DNA of 64,000 nucleotides from Hippopus hippopus (GCA_946811185.2 OX328099.1:14721859-14785858); one strand, 5' to 3'. Shown: positions 1 to 13,300, counted from the first letter of the stretch. Notes: generated by a model not told the origin, from the sequence alone. Made by a program: numbers and translations.

Positions 1-149
1 TTTTAGAGCAGCTTTTGATATGTAATCTGAAAATACTTTCAAATTGGATGGGTCTCTTATCCTGTCTTGTGGAAAAGATTTAAACTGGCCGAATGTCTTG
101 CAAAAACTCATCTTTGTTAGCATAGCAGATAATACAACATTTTTAAGCC

Positions 150-396
150 AATGTTGTGAGAAAAGGTGGTTTAATGAATCTGCAAAAAGTATCGACCCAG
201 GTCAGCCTGCACAGTCCGCGCAGGCTAACCTGGACCGAAACTTTTTGCTGTTGGTTAAATTTCTGTATATCAAAGGACCAGTCTGCGAAATGATTCAGTC
301 GTTTGTGCAACGGACAAAATGGATTTCATGGCTAACCTGCTACGTACAATGCATCACGGGGATGCATTACATCTGCTTTTGCCAGTACAAAGCCAT
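150..396 (+). mobile_element. MITE family B (CAGCCTGCGCAG hairpin)
   Basis: Central GTCAGCCTGCACAGTCCGCG hairpin, then the conserved ATTTCTG, GACAAAATGGATTTCATGG and AATGCATCA segments; left end decayed. Confidence 0.65.
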
Positions 397-809
397 TGTT
401 TATTTGCAAAAAATGTATACATAAGTAAAAAAACAAACAAACAAAATAACAGGTAAATTTAACAAAGCGCATAGTGAAAAGAAAATTTACAGTCTCAATA
501 AGCTCTGTTAGTATGATGATTTGATAGATTAAATGTTATGTGATGTCAGCTTAACGATACATGATAGACGTCAGCCTTGTCACATGGCGCCAACTTCTGG
601 ATAAATATTATTATGAAATACTGGATTACACAGGACCAATCCTTGCATCCCATTTCATATATCATTTGACACATTACCTCCTGTGGACAAATTTCATTCT
701 TCTGGCTGTAGACTTTTGAAAGCACTCTGGCAAAGTGTGACATTGCTGGGTACAAGCATTTTCTCCTTTGAATTGTCTTACTTGTATTTAAGAAAGCTCA
801 GGATAGGCA

Positions 810-1000
810 GTCTGGGCCCGTATTTATCCACATTCTTAAGAACATTCTTTGTCTTATTCTAGATTAAGAAAGTAACGCAAGTTCTGATTCGCTAAACCAA
901 ATGTTTTAGCCAATCAGAAGTTGTGTTACTTTCAAATTTAGAAAAATTTCAATAATAAGACTAAGAATGCTTCTAAGAATGGTTCGTGTGTACATCAAAC
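810..1000. mobile_element. Palindromic MITE family D, copy 1
   Basis: GGGCCCGTATTTATCC...; inverted arms around CTGATT..CTAAACCAAAT / GTTTAGCCAATCAG and TTCTTAAGAACATTCTT versus AAGAATGCTTCTAAGAA. Confidence 0.65.
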
Positions 1001-1784
1001 GCCGTCACTCATAACGTGTGACTCTTGTTCTGATTCTCCATGTGTATGTACATTGTCATTTTCTTTCTTTGTGTAGTCTAGTTAATAACCCCTTTTTCAA
1101 CAGTGTTTCAGTTACATCTTTATCAAAGATGGCTGTATAACTGTCCAGGCGTTCTCAGAGTTTCTTTACAAGTATCAACCAAAACAATCTGTCCAAGCCA
1201 CTGGCTGCCTTTCTACTTATAGAAGGTCCGATACCTGCCATTATAACAATTCCAGTCCCCACAGGCGACTTGCAGTCTACTCACAGATCAAATCCACAAT
1301 GTAGTGAAGTTCTAGGTGCTATGTTGTGATATTCTTGCTAAAAATCCCTTTGAAGGTACGATAACGTGGTGGTATTTTCTTGATACGGAAAAAAAAAAGT
1401 GTTCTGTATACTTGCCGCGTTAAGGTTAAGCTTGAGGTTGTTTAGATTTTTTTCAACAGTTTTTTACATAATTTCCGCATGAAATAAATATGAAATTGAC
1501 TGAATAAAAAAAAAACCCTTTGCACTATCTTGATACTTGTCAAGTATAACGGTGTTATTTATAATCCCTCTAAGCATTTAATTTTCCACATTGAAAAATA
1601 ACATTTTTGTTTTAATCCCGACTAATTATACTTACTCTGTATCGTTTGAACTTGTTTGCATACTCAGTGTCACGCATAAAGTGAAGTAATGATGTAAAAA
1701 TGGCACTCTACATAACGGTAATCAAGTTACGCAGCCTAACTTTGGGGAAACAAAGTTCTGTTTGGAGATGAAAAATTGGAAATC

Positions 1785-1985
1785 GGGACGCGTATTCACT
1801 AACCGATCTAAAGAAAGTTCTTTGTCCTATTCTCCGAAATTTTCTAAATTTGGAAGTAACACAACTTCTGATTGGCTAAACCAAATGGTTTAGCCAATTA
1901 GAAGTTGTGTTTCTTTCAAATTTAGAAAATCTAGGAGAATAAGACTGGAAACGTTGTTAGGAATAGTTGATGAATACGAGCCCGG
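1785..1985. mobile_element. Palindromic MITE family D, copy 2
   Basis: Second copy: GTATTCACTAACCG...CGAGCCCGG; core AACACAACTTCTGATTGGCT inverted at 1895-1915. Degraded relatives at 19045-19215 and 61130-61240. Confidence 0.65.
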
Positions 1986-2281
1986 TCCATCAGTTCGTGC
2001 GAGCTTCTTTCCGTCCCCCCATCCTACGACCAAAGGGCACAACAAAATGCTTAAGTTCAAGTTACCATAATGCAATCGACCAATTTATGAATAGAATATA
2101 TAAGAGGAGAAATTGCCGATAATCAGCATTTCCCCCTTTTTTCAACAACGTTTTCTATCCGACTCACAAAGACAAATACCATAATTCAAGACATTTTTTT
2201 TACGTCTGCCAAAACTTTTAATGCGGAAAAGCCTAAAATTTTGTCGTCAGGTAAAGAAATCTACGTAAAACCAAAGTCGGT

Positions 2282-2502
2282 TTAACCCTTTGCCACACAA
2301 TCACGAGTTTTAATGACCCTGAGAAAGCAGCCTTTTGAAAACATTGTGGGAAAAAAAGGACATAATGCATTTTCTTCTTTTCCCACAATGTTTTCTACAC
2401 TATCAAAAAGAAATTCGACCATTTCAGTCACATTTAAATTGTTGTCTGCAAATACTTTCAATTTGGACAAGTATACATTTTTGTCATTTGGTAAAGAGTT
2501 AA
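2282..2502 (+). mobile_element. Family A MITE, S-core-L
   Basis: TTAA on both ends; core AAAACATTGTGGGAAAAAAAGG inverted at 2375-2395. Confidence 0.8.
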
Positions 2503-2744
2503 TTGCTATATCATTAACCAACCACCCCCTCATTAAGACCAACGGCCATAAGAAATGCATATCCGTACATGTATCAAGAAACCAATCAGTGAAGTACGAC
2601 GAGAACAAGGTCTGGCTAGAGCACGGACAGCTGACAACAAGTTAGGGCTTCCGCCATTTCAGGTACTCTATATAACCCCATGTATATTATCCCTAGCCAT
2701 CACAAGAAAACTGGTGCAATTTTAGCATAAATTTCTTACATCCG

Positions 2745-2994
2745 ATTGATTGACTGACTGAATGGTGTTTTCTCCGCTTTCAACATTCTTTCAGCCATAT
2801 CAAGGCGACAGCTCACGTATTCCAGTATTTCCTGGGTTTCACCAGTACTAGACTGGGGCTCTGAAGTTTCTTACCCAAGGACACTCCAACAACAACAACA
2901 ACAACAAAAAAAAAAAATGGATCCAGTGAAGCTCGAACCCGGGTCCTTCATGTCATGAGTCCTACACTTTACCACTGAGTCACGCAGGACCCCT
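2745..2994 (-). mobile_element. tRNA-derived SINE, family Y
   Basis: Reverse of a SINE with head GGGTCCTGCGTGACTCAG and B box GGGTTCGAGC, containing GTGTCCTTGGGTAAGA; carries a (CAA)n insert. Confidence 0.7.
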
Positions 2995-3444
2995 CTCTGA
3001 TACCCAGATACAGTGACACTCCGTTCACATTTCTTTTAACTAGGACCAGTATGCAACGATACTACATAAGGCAATGATGCTACAGGGTAGGACATGCAAT
3101 TTAAGTCTACCACACGACCAAATTTCAGACTTCTACAAACTGAAAGCAAGTGCAGGCGACAAATGAAATGCTACTCAAACCATGAAAGTTGTCTTTTAAA
3201 GGATAGAAGGGTAAGGAAACATTTTCGGAAAATGAGAAAATACTGATTACAATCATTTTAACCTTTTCCGTGAATATTTACGAAGGATTCTGCCTTTGGG
3301 TTGATAAAACACGGAATTTAGTTGGTACAAGGTTGATGGGAAGAAAAGCTCCATGGTTGAAGGGAGGTAAGATATCATATCTTACCTTTGAGTATACGCT
3401 ATCGTATGGGACATGACCAATTAAGATCATGTTTTGAATATATA

Positions 3445-3664
3445 TTAACCCTTAGGCTGCTAAGCGCGACTCACTGACCTTTTTGCGGACAGTGTAGATC
3501 AAGATCAGACTGCACAGAACGTGCAGTCTGATCTTTTGATCTACACTGTCCGATAAGGAGGTATTAGGCCTATTCCCTGAAACATAAATTTGAAATAGCA
3601 ATATTTTGTAGTTAACTATCGAGATGATAATTTCATTTTAGTTATTTAGCAGGATGAGGGTTAA
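3445..3664 (+). mobile_element. TTAA-bounded palindromic MITE family C
   Basis: TTAACCCTTAGGCTGCTAAG ... AGGGTTAA, with a central hairpin GGACAGTGTAGATCAAGATC / complement (3487-3551). Confidence 0.78.
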
Positions 3665-3989
3665 ACAATCTATGCCCGGTCGATCCTCCAGATTTCATAC
3701 AAATTCACAATGAAATTTATTTTCATCAGAGAATGATTGTACACATTTATGTAAACCTACATTGTCGGACTTCCGAGATGAAAAAAATAACGTCAACGTC
3801 ATTACCCGAGCAAGTCAAGCGATTGGCACGTACTTCTCCTACATAATCTCCCTGCATATTCACACATTTCCTGTACCTAGATACCTTGATATGTAAGACT
3901 TCATTATTGTGGCGCCGCATGAGCGGCAGCACTATATTTTTACTCGCTATTGAAAAGTACCTATGGAGACAGACATATCGTTTACTCGG

Positions 3990-4170
3990 CTTCCAGTCAT
4001 TTCGTAACTAGGTCATTTCGTACCTAGGCCATTTCATACGATTTTGGTAATTTCGTACCCACCTATACTTTTTATTTTGGTCATTTCGTACTCACTTTAA
4101 TTATTTCGTACCCACTTTGATCATTTCACACCCAGTTTTTAATATCAATTTGGTAATTTAGAACCTAGTT
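3990..4170 (+). repeat. Degenerate tandem array of a TCATTTCGTACC-type unit
   Basis: About eight imperfect copies of GGTCATTTCGTACC / CCACTTT..TCATTTCG with variable spacing; decayed minisatellite. Confidence 0.6.
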
Positions 4171-4475
4171 TTAATACCATTTTCTTGTGTTGTTTGCCGA
4201 ATGACAACTGCTTTTGTACATAGCTCCGATTGAAATTACGTTAAATTTCGCCGAAGAATGGCTATGATTGTGTCTTACCATTATTGGTTCTTTCTTTTTT
4301 AAGTTTTAATTTGCATTCTAAAGATTGTTTAGGACTTCTCAGTTCATTTCTCACCGAGTTCTGCATAAATTTACTTTGGTCAATTTGAAATGCGTTAAAA
4401 TTTTCTGGAGAGAGGCCACATTTTCGTCGTGCTCTTCATAAATCATGTTGCAAAACCACGACTCTTTCTTAGGCT

Positions 4476-4615
4476 TTAACTCTTTACCAAACAACATAAT
4501 TTTAGACTTTTGAGAGCATTTGCAGACGACAATTCAAATGTTGTTAGCATTTTCTCCTTCTTCCACATTGTTTTCAAAATGATTCTTCCGCAAGGTTGTT
4601 AATACTCGGGATTAA
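4476..4615 (-). mobile_element. Family A MITE, internally deleted
   Basis: L-arm start ACTCTTTACCAAACAAC and S-arm side with GGTTGTTAATACTCGGGATT; half of the core is missing. Confidence 0.6.
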
Positions 4616-4619
4616 CACA

Positions 4620-5985
4620 ATGCCTTAAATGGTGCAAACTTTAAAAATCTTCTTGTCCAAAACCAGACGACCAGGAGTTTAAATATTTGTCATGTAGTAT
4701 CACCACGTGAACCTCTACGAAGTTTGTTAAAGTGATGCTCTTGGCGTAAAAAAATAACCCGCTGTAATGTGCCCTAAGTCAGAAACAACTGATTTGCGGC
4801 GCCATTGATGTTATGCATCAATATTTTCTTGTTTTTCCTCTGTATTCTGTAATATGACTTAGTAACGTAATTCACATACCCTAATTTAACTGTTTACCTC
4901 CCTTGGCTTTCTTTTCTATGTTCTGCAGTTGACCATTTTTCGAAAAAAAAAAAACACACACACACATTTTAAACCGAAGGAGAAGAAGAAATTACTCGTT
5001 TAGATCAGTTGCTTCCTTCCGAAACAAAGGCTTCACAAAGGCTTCATGTGTTTATGATTAATTATCCATATATATATTTTTTTTTTGTTGTTGTTTTTCA
5101 AGTCATCCATTTGTTTTCGTTATTTATCAATTTTACACGAACAACGATTTATGTTTACCTCGAAATTTCAATGGTAGGAGCGACTACGGCTGAATCCCGT
5201 CGTAATGAGCCGGGATTCGATCTCATGACCCCGTGCTTGCTAGCCAGGTGTGTTATAAACCGATCTACAGGACTCGATTGGGTACATAGAGATGGATCTC
5301 TGAAAATCAATCTACTTTTTACCCTAAAAGTAAAAATAAAACCAAAAATCTACATAGATGCAAAACACTGTTTTTCTGTAATACAAGGTGTCCCATAATA
5401 TTTGTCGCCATTTCAAGTGCTTGTAAATCCTTTTTTTTTTTAAATCATATTAGATCTAAACATCCCGTATAAGTGTAACATACCAGTATTTTGTATACAA
5501 TTAAGTTTTACTGGATGTGAATATCACCACAAATTATAACATAGATTTTAAAAATAACTCATGATGATTTACTATGACGGTTCAATTTTAAGCGTTCTAG
5601 ACTTTAATATAATTATCGTACTTTATACATGCAATAATCGAAAATTGGAGAGGAACTCTATAAGCTTTGCTTTCGTTCCGATGCATTTCTGCATGATTAT
5701 TTTTATTAATTGATTGTATTGTATTGCTCATGTATATTGTATTTCTGTGAAATAAAATATGTTTAAATGTAAAGCACAGGCGATCGTTTCGAACAAACTT
5801 CGCCATAAATATACAGGCCTAATATAGTCCTAGTCTATAAATAGCGAAGGTTTTCATAGAATGGTTGCTTTTTTATTCACGTCCACAGCACTTCTTGCAA
5901 ACGTTGCCCTCTGTACGTAACCTAATATATCAGGTTATAGAGATCGAAGTTTGTGATAAATGAATGAAGCATGTTCTGGCAAAAG
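4620..5985. other. Gene-less stretch
   Basis: AT-rich intergenic DNA with poly-A/CACA runs (4945-4965), a possible SINE fragment at 5170-5280, and no supportable gene. Confidence 0.5.
5170..5280 (-). mobile_element. SINE fragment (tRNA-like)
   Basis: In reverse it carries GATCGAATCCCGGCTC, a B-box-like motif, with a downstream CGGTTTATAACACACC stretch; fragmentary. Confidence 0.3.
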
Positions 5986-5989
5986 GACT

Positions 5990-6206
5990 TTAATCCTTAT
6001 CCTGCCAAATAAGTGAAATGAAACTTTCAAGCCGATGGTAAAAACCCAAGTTTTGCTATTTCAAATGTATTTTGGTGGAGCCTAAAAGATATCTCCTTAT
6101 CGGACAGTGTAGATCAAAGATCAGACTGCACATTCTGTGCAGTCTGATCTTGATCTACACTGTTCGCAAAAGGTCAGTAAGTCGCGCTTAGCAGCCTAAG
6201 GGTTAA
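5990..6206 (-). mobile_element. TTAA-bounded MITE family C
   Basis: Same structure as 3445-3664 in the other orientation; ends in CAGCCTAAGGGTTAA, central hairpin 6100-6170. Confidence 0.78.
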
Positions 6207-6334
6207 TTCATTTCTTCGATCCATTATATCAAGTAAGTTGTCACAAAATTATGGATCCATAAATTCCATTAAAGTCTAACAATTGACTAGATTTTGTGGT
6301 ACAATTATCCTTTGACTTGTAGAACATTTACAAA

Positions 6335-6445
6335 CAACAAAAAGGTCTCGACCAATGTCAGCCTGCGCGGACTGCGCAGGCTGACATTGGTCGATACTTT
6401 TTGCAGACACATCATGCCCCATTTGTTCAAGGCACCTAAAATGCG
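6335..6445 (-). mobile_element. MITE family B, short copy
   Basis: CGACCAATGTCAGCCTGCGC and its inverse form a perfect hairpin of about 50 bp. Confidence 0.6.
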
Positions 6446-6744
6446 TTTCCAACAGGCAGTTGAATCAGTAACGTAGTTCACAAGCATCATATTCGTCACG
6501 GCACTATCTTGAATTCAATTTCACAGAATATTTTTTCTTTTACAAACTTACCTCTTGCAGACGATTTTTTTAAGTCTTGAAGACGACTTCTTTTGAAAAC
6601 AAGGCGGCAAAATGAGAATGATCATAAAGAGGAATTACACCGTTTGCCATATTTTTCACGTGTATTCCCCTATTCAATCTTTATATTGTGGTCCATTCTT
6701 TCCAATGATGTTTTCAAAGTAGTCTGGATCTAGTTCAAATGTGT

Positions 6745-6825
6745 TTTATTTTTTAGCGACTCTGAGAAAAAATGGCTTTAGAAAACATTGTGGGAAAATG
6801 AGAAAACGCTAGTAACCGCAACGCT
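6745..6825 (+). mobile_element. Family A fragment
   Basis: GACTCTGAGAAAAAATGGCT and AAAACATTGTGGGAAAATGAG only. Confidence 0.5.
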
Positions 6826-7030
6826 TGCTGCTATATAGCACTTAAAAGTGTGAATCTAAAGATAATTTACTTGCATATATGTCAACATGTGATAAAAGAA
6901 GTATGTTGACCGGAAGGTATTTAATAGTTCTATGCAGACGATGAGAAATCCACGTGACATCATATGATAGTCCTGGGATCACTTTCATAAACAACTCAGT
7001 AGAACCGTCCCTTTCATTTTAATGAATCGG

Positions 7031-7038
7031 TATATAAA
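7031..7038 (+). promoter_or_regulatory. TATA-like box upstream of ZRANB2
   Basis: TATATAAA lies 218 bp upstream of the ZRANB2 ATG, compatible with a 5' leader of roughly 190 nt. AT-rich background makes chance occurrence likely. Confidence 0.25.
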
Positions 7039-7255
7039 AGTGGTGCGCCATCTAACGGGATATCTGTAAGATCTTAGACTCACCTGATTTTGATAACTCT
7101 AATCCTATTGTAGACAGCTAAATAATATAATCAATCTAAAAGTTGAACTACTTTTGGGACGAACAGATAGCGAAAAGTTAATGTCACGATTAGGGTAGTT
7201 TTCACAGAGCACCGCACAGAGAAATCATCTGAATTCGTGGACACCCAAAACGAGA

Positions 7256-7308
7256 ATGTCCAGCAAATTTAAACCAAACGAAGGTGATTGGATATGTTCA
7301 GATCCAAA
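7256..7308 (+). CDS. ZRANB2: ZRANB2 coding exon 1
   Basis: Encodes the start and the first half of zinc finger 1 (GDWICSDP). Ends in AA before donor GTAAGT; the split Lys codon is completed by exon 2. Confidence 0.93.
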
Positions 7309-10300
7309 GTAAGTATAAATTCGCTCTTCTAATAACATAGATAAAAGCAACCATAACACTTTCCTTCTAAACTCGAACAAACTGAAAAGCTGAGGGCACA
7401 GTGTTTCTTGTGTGTGTCCGACCCTCCGAAACTTTTAGCCAAAGTCAGTTGTTAATTTTCTTACCTGGCCTTTTAACTCTTTACAAAATTACAAAATTTT
7501 AGTTATTGATAGCATCTCAGAAGACAGTTTAGGTGTAGCCCAAATGACATGATTCTTTGTTCTCTGGAAGGGTAGAAAATATTGTGGGAAAAGGAGAAAA
7601 AGCTGGTTACAGTTACTCCTTTTCCCACAACATTTGCAAAAGCCTCTTTGGCTGAGGGTTGTTCAAACAACAGGATTGTTTGGTTTACCCCTTTATCTCG
7701 AATCTATTGCAAGTCAACAGATTTCCAGATGCCGTATCGATAAAGTTTATTGCCCCACTGCATTTGCTTTGTCCGAGGCTTGTCTAGGTCATTAATCGCT
7801 CTCGTCGAACGTCTGGTTACAGAAATTCCGATACGAAATCAGCAGAGTTCAGTGGCCGAGTATACTCTGTATAGTTATTGAAGCATTTCCAATCGTCTAT
7901 TTGTAAAACATCGTTTGATTGGACAAAAATATATCTGTTAGCCAATACATACTTATTCAGGGTTCCCTCTGGCTTCTTTTTTTCTTGCGCAATCACTTTC
8001 GCCAAATGAGAAAAGTTTGCGCCAAATTGAAATAATTAGAGCCAGTTGGTGCCAATTTTAAAATGAAAGTACCAGGGGTCAGGCATAATCAAGAATTGGT
8101 CTATAAATTTTCATCGCATGGTTGTGTCAATAAAAAAACAAACAAGAAATCATTTGTTTTCATCAGATTTCATAACTCATATCTATGTCTTTTACATGAA
8201 TATAGTAAAAAAATTATTTTTGTGAACAATGGAAAAAACAACATCTATTAAGTTTAAGTAGATCTATTTTTAATGTTTGTAAAACCACTTTGACAAAAGC
8301 AGAAATAGGTCATTGAGAGCAATTTCTACTTTTGTAACAAAGTTTTAAAGAAAGACTTTTTGAAATATATAGAAGTTTAAATTGTACAAACCAAACAACA
8401 AAGTCAATATGTAAAAAAAAAAAATGTTAAAAAAAAAAAGAAGAAATTTCTCCCTTAGAAAGAAATTGCTTCTGTAGGGACTTTTTTTTTTTATCTGTAA
8501 CAGTATAAAAAAGTTAAAATATTAAAAAAACCAAACAAGTTTTCCGAAAAGGTGGGCGATTAACGGAGGAAGAACGATATAGAAAATGCCGAGGACGACG
8601 ATAACATTACGGTCCGGGTTTTAGTCGACGGCGACGCTGTTACCATTTTGGAAACCCGCTGTATTTTACCTGCAATCATGATTCATTTGGACATTTAGTA
8701 ACATTCACAATTGATATAGGCCACTGGTCTTCGATACTTTCACTTTCGGACAGTTTTCCAAAATAAATTTACAATTTTTTTCTAGCCGGATGTTTATGTT
8801 ATCGAAAGTATATGTATATTCGGATAGACAGGTGTAAATGACATTGATTTGTGAAGTAATTTTGATTACTTCGATGCCGTTGTTTATTCCAGCTGATTTA
8901 TTTCACTTTTATCGATGGATTGGCAGTCATGCATCCATGCATTGCAGTGAAGGGGGACAGTTTTAAAATGTTCAGTATCCCGATATAAAAAAATATCGGC
9001 GCCAGTCATTTTCGCCAATCGGCATTTTTTGGCGCCACATTTAAAAATCTATCGCAAATGGCACCAAATGCGAAGCCCAGCGGGAACCCTGCTTATTTAA
9101 CGGTAGAATTTCGTTCTTCATCATAACATGGCCGCTGACTTACAAACGAATGTGGTCACCATTTAAAAATGAAGTTTTAACCACTCTGATTTAACATGAA
9201 AGAAATCGAGAAGGATGTAAAGAATAAATGGCGATGGGAATGGCTGAACGAAAGAGATTCATGCGAAGAAAGATACGGGGACTGGTTAAATAAGCCCGAT
9301 GTAACGGGAGTTGCATTTTGCAAATTATGCATGAAAATGATCAACTACAGATCGAATGGAAAGAAAGCTTTACGTGTACATGCAGAAGACGAATCCCACA
9401 TCACATTCTCCCTTGTAAATTAGCTATTCTTAAAGGAAGTATTGTTTTCCTATTTGACAGATCTGATTTTATTCTTTTGGCGGAACATTTAAATTTAGCA
9501 CATGTGATTGCATTTCAACGAATCAAGTATTAAATTCTAGATATGTCCTGGTTGTATTTTCAAATACAAAACTGGTGTAATCTGATCAGGTCCGCTGTAC
9601 AAAATGAAGATAATAGGGGAAAAATAATAACATGGGTGCTAAAAACTTAGATTTTCTTAGGTAAGCATATATCTTTCAATCTATTCAAGATTTTTTTAAC
9701 TTTAAAATGCTAAAACTGGATCTCACTAGAGGATTTTGATGGTAATAAAATAGCTAAATCTCAGGAGCTTCCAGGGGCCTCCGGCCCCCTGGACCCACCG
9801 GAGGTCCTAGTGGCCCCCAGCTCACTTTTCAGTATTTTCAGATTTTTCAACTTTTACCGCTGTATTATAGCGCATTATCCCATCTGCAATTTGAGAACTT
9901 TCAATATCAAGAGGCTGTTTCAAGAACGGAAGGTTAATATTGTACTTGTAAACAAAACTTGGGTAGTGACAGGTGGAGAGATTGCTTGCCTCATGTTATT
10001 TCACTCAGGGCTGAGAAATAGTGCAGGTCCGAGGCTGGGACCTATTGAAACAGAGATCGGACCCGCAGAAAAAAAACAAGGTTAGGGTCTGACGGACCTG
10101 TGAAAATGGAAGTCGGACCTGTTCAGTCTTCAAAGTTAAAAGATCATTGGCCGAAAATAAATTCAGAAATGACTTTAATTTAGAATAATCGTTCTAATGA
10201 TAAGTCATGTCTGCTTGTTTAGGACAACCTTTGTGTTAAAGTAAACTACTTTGAAAATTTTCCGTACACCAGGCCGGAAGACACTATCACATAAACTTAT

Positions 10301-13300
10301 TTAAGTCATCGTACATCAACAGTTTTTCCTGATTCCTAATTTGCCTACAAACAATAAACATGTATGTGCGGTGAAGCGAGTTAAAATCTACAAGTGATTC
10401 ATTGTCAGTGCTTTTTGCTAAAAGTTTACGAGAAAGAGATTATTTAAATTTGGGTTTTAATCAAATATTGTACGGAAAACACTGGAAGAAAATAAAAAAG
10501 TTTTCAAAATCAGAAAGAAACAGAAAATATGAGAACAAAAAGCGGGCTTGGACCTTCCAACAACATTGAAATTTGGTCATGGGTTTCATTCCACAATGCA
10601 ACCGTTCAACTGATTTGCTCCGTAAAAAGACTAGCAGTAACAATAAAAAATATTCTAAGTTTCAAATTTCCTGTTGGTGTACATAACAATGCAGATTGTT
10701 TAATTGTTTGAACGTTTTTCTTCCACTGAACTACCATAGTAAAAGCAGATTGAAATTATAAGGTTTTTTTTTTGTCATCTCCTGAGATACCACACTACTT
10801 TTTCTAATGACTGGAAAAAAGTATGGACCTGCGCAGGTGTACCTTGGACCCTCCAGCTATAAGGGCCAAAAGGTCCAGGACCTAGTAACTTTAATCACTA
10901 TTTTTCAGTCCTGTCACTATTAGTCATAATGGTTTGCAGAGGCTAGCAACTGCTCAGGCACTGAAGGGAAGTTATTTGGGTGGAGGATTTTTGAAGTATC
11001 ATAGCCTTTTAACCCTTTACCAAACAATCCCGAGTTTTTATGGTCCTGAGAAAGAAAGCTTTTGAAAATACATGTAACCATGGTGGTAACCAGCATTTTC
11101 CTCTTTTCCAATAATGTTTTCTCCTCTTTCAGAGACAAATTCCATAATTGGAGCCACATTTAATCTGTTTTCTGCAAATGCTTTCAATTTGGACTTAAAA
11201 GTTGTCGTTTGGGAAATGGTCTTATTTCAAATACAATGGAACAGTAAACTCAAAGATATCTTTGATTATCTCATGAGGTAAATCAAGAAGGATATCAATT
11301 CAGTTTGATGGAATTGAATTGGTATTCACCTTGATTTACTTATGGGATAATCAGAGATATAGCAAGATACGCCAAATTTTTTATAGTGTCTGTGTATGTC
11401 AGAAGTTGTGTGATTGGTTTATCAGTTATAAATAACAATTGTTACAAGCCAAGTTAAGTGGATATTAATTATCTGTTCAAATCTTTTTTTTATTTGAGGG
11501 TTCACAGTGACACATGCATTCATTTTACTTTTTCAGGTGTGGTAATGTGAACTTTGCCCGGCGTCAGCAGTGCAACAAATGTGGTAAAGGTACGAAAAAC
11601 ATTACACTTTTCCTTATGGGTGCATCAATTATTATTGAAACAAGGTAATTTTGAAGGCTAGTAAATAAGATCTGATATAATATTCTGTAAAAGAGATACA
11701 ACAATTAGGAAACATTTTGGCAATAGAGGGATTTTTTTTTTTTTTTGAATTTGAAAGAGTATGAAAACAATGTGGAGAAAGGAACCATAGCTTGTTACAA
11801 GTAATCATCCCTTTTCCTAGTTTTCCAAATCATTTCATTATATAGATAATACAATTAGCAAAGAGATTGTTTTGGAATATGGGTTTTGGTTTCTACACAA
11901 ATGCTATCAATCATTTTGATTAAGTCAGAATTTATTTTTCAGAAAGAAAAGATGGAATAATCTACAAAAAAGGAGGCACAGAAATTGGGAAGAACATGGC
12001 TGAGAAAAGTAAGGGACTATTCAGCGCTGATGACTGGCAATGTAAAACGTAATTATTTTTCTATGATTTTTGATGCCAGTGATTTGAGGATATGTATAAG
12101 TATACTGCATTGACTACTTTTGTTTAACCCTTTATCACACAATGCCAACTTTTAAAGACCTTGAGGAAGAAGCCTTTTGATTACCAGAATTTTCTCCTTT
12201 TCCCACAATGTTTTCTACCATATCAAACAAAATCTCATCATTTGAGCCTCATTGAAATTGTCATCTGCAGATGCTTTCAATTTGGACAGTTATAAATTTT
12301 TTGTCCTGTAGTAAAGGGTAAAGTTCATTGAGATGCATGAACTAGCAGTCATGTGCCTTCAAGCTCAAGCATAAATCCTCTAGTATGAATTTTCATCAAA
12401 TTTTGGAAGTTCCACATGGTTTAGTAGTTAAGGATTTTGATTTTAGTCCTTACTAAATAACACAATTTTAGACTTGTCCAGATCGAAAACATTTGCAGAG
12501 GACAAAATATAGGCCTTTACGGAAACTCGGTTACTTCCCTTCGAAGATTATCTCCCTTGTGGAAATCCCCATTTCCGGGGACTACGATCATAACAATCAT
12601 AACGGCTCGGCACATGATGATTGTGCTACTTTGTGCTGAAAGAGAACATTTCGATAAAAAATCCGAGTAGATATATCTGTATATAAATATTTGTATACAG
12701 ATATTCAGGTTTTTTATCGAAATGTTGTCTTTAAAACACAAATTATCACGTGCCGAGTCCCTGTGATAACAATGGCCGAACTAGTCCTATTTATAAGACC
12801 CTACGTACGTTATTTCACATTTTGACATTCATCATGTACGTAGGGTCTTATCGGTTCCTTCTTAGGTTTCTTTAGCAAACTCCGACATCGAATTTTGTCG
12901 CTGTTTGAGCAACAAATTCGGACACTTAAAATACAAAATGCCCAATAAAATTATATCGGTAACAAGATAAATCAATATTGAACCGATTTAAAAGACTTGG
13001 TTGTAGAAAACTTACGTTTTATGAGTTAAATCCGCTTCTATTTCACACTACCCTATTTTTGAAGTGAAACCGGTGTGTAAGAGTGTAGTTAACGCAACTG
13101 AAAGAATTTTTTTAAACGAAATTCCTATACCTCCATTAAAGTGTTGCAGAAAGGGGCAACCCTCATTCACAAACGTAACTTTGCCTAGAAAGAAGTACTG
13201 AATCGTCTAATGGTCCATAACAGACGGTTATAGAGTTTTAAGACTATTTATAAAGAAAAGAAACGCCGAGAGAATGTCCTAGAAATTTGTCCCAAATCTA

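Noticed and set aside
2313..2645. 110-codon frame on the + strand
   Set aside because: It is a translation of a family A MITE, and the opposite strand is open as well; no protein signature.
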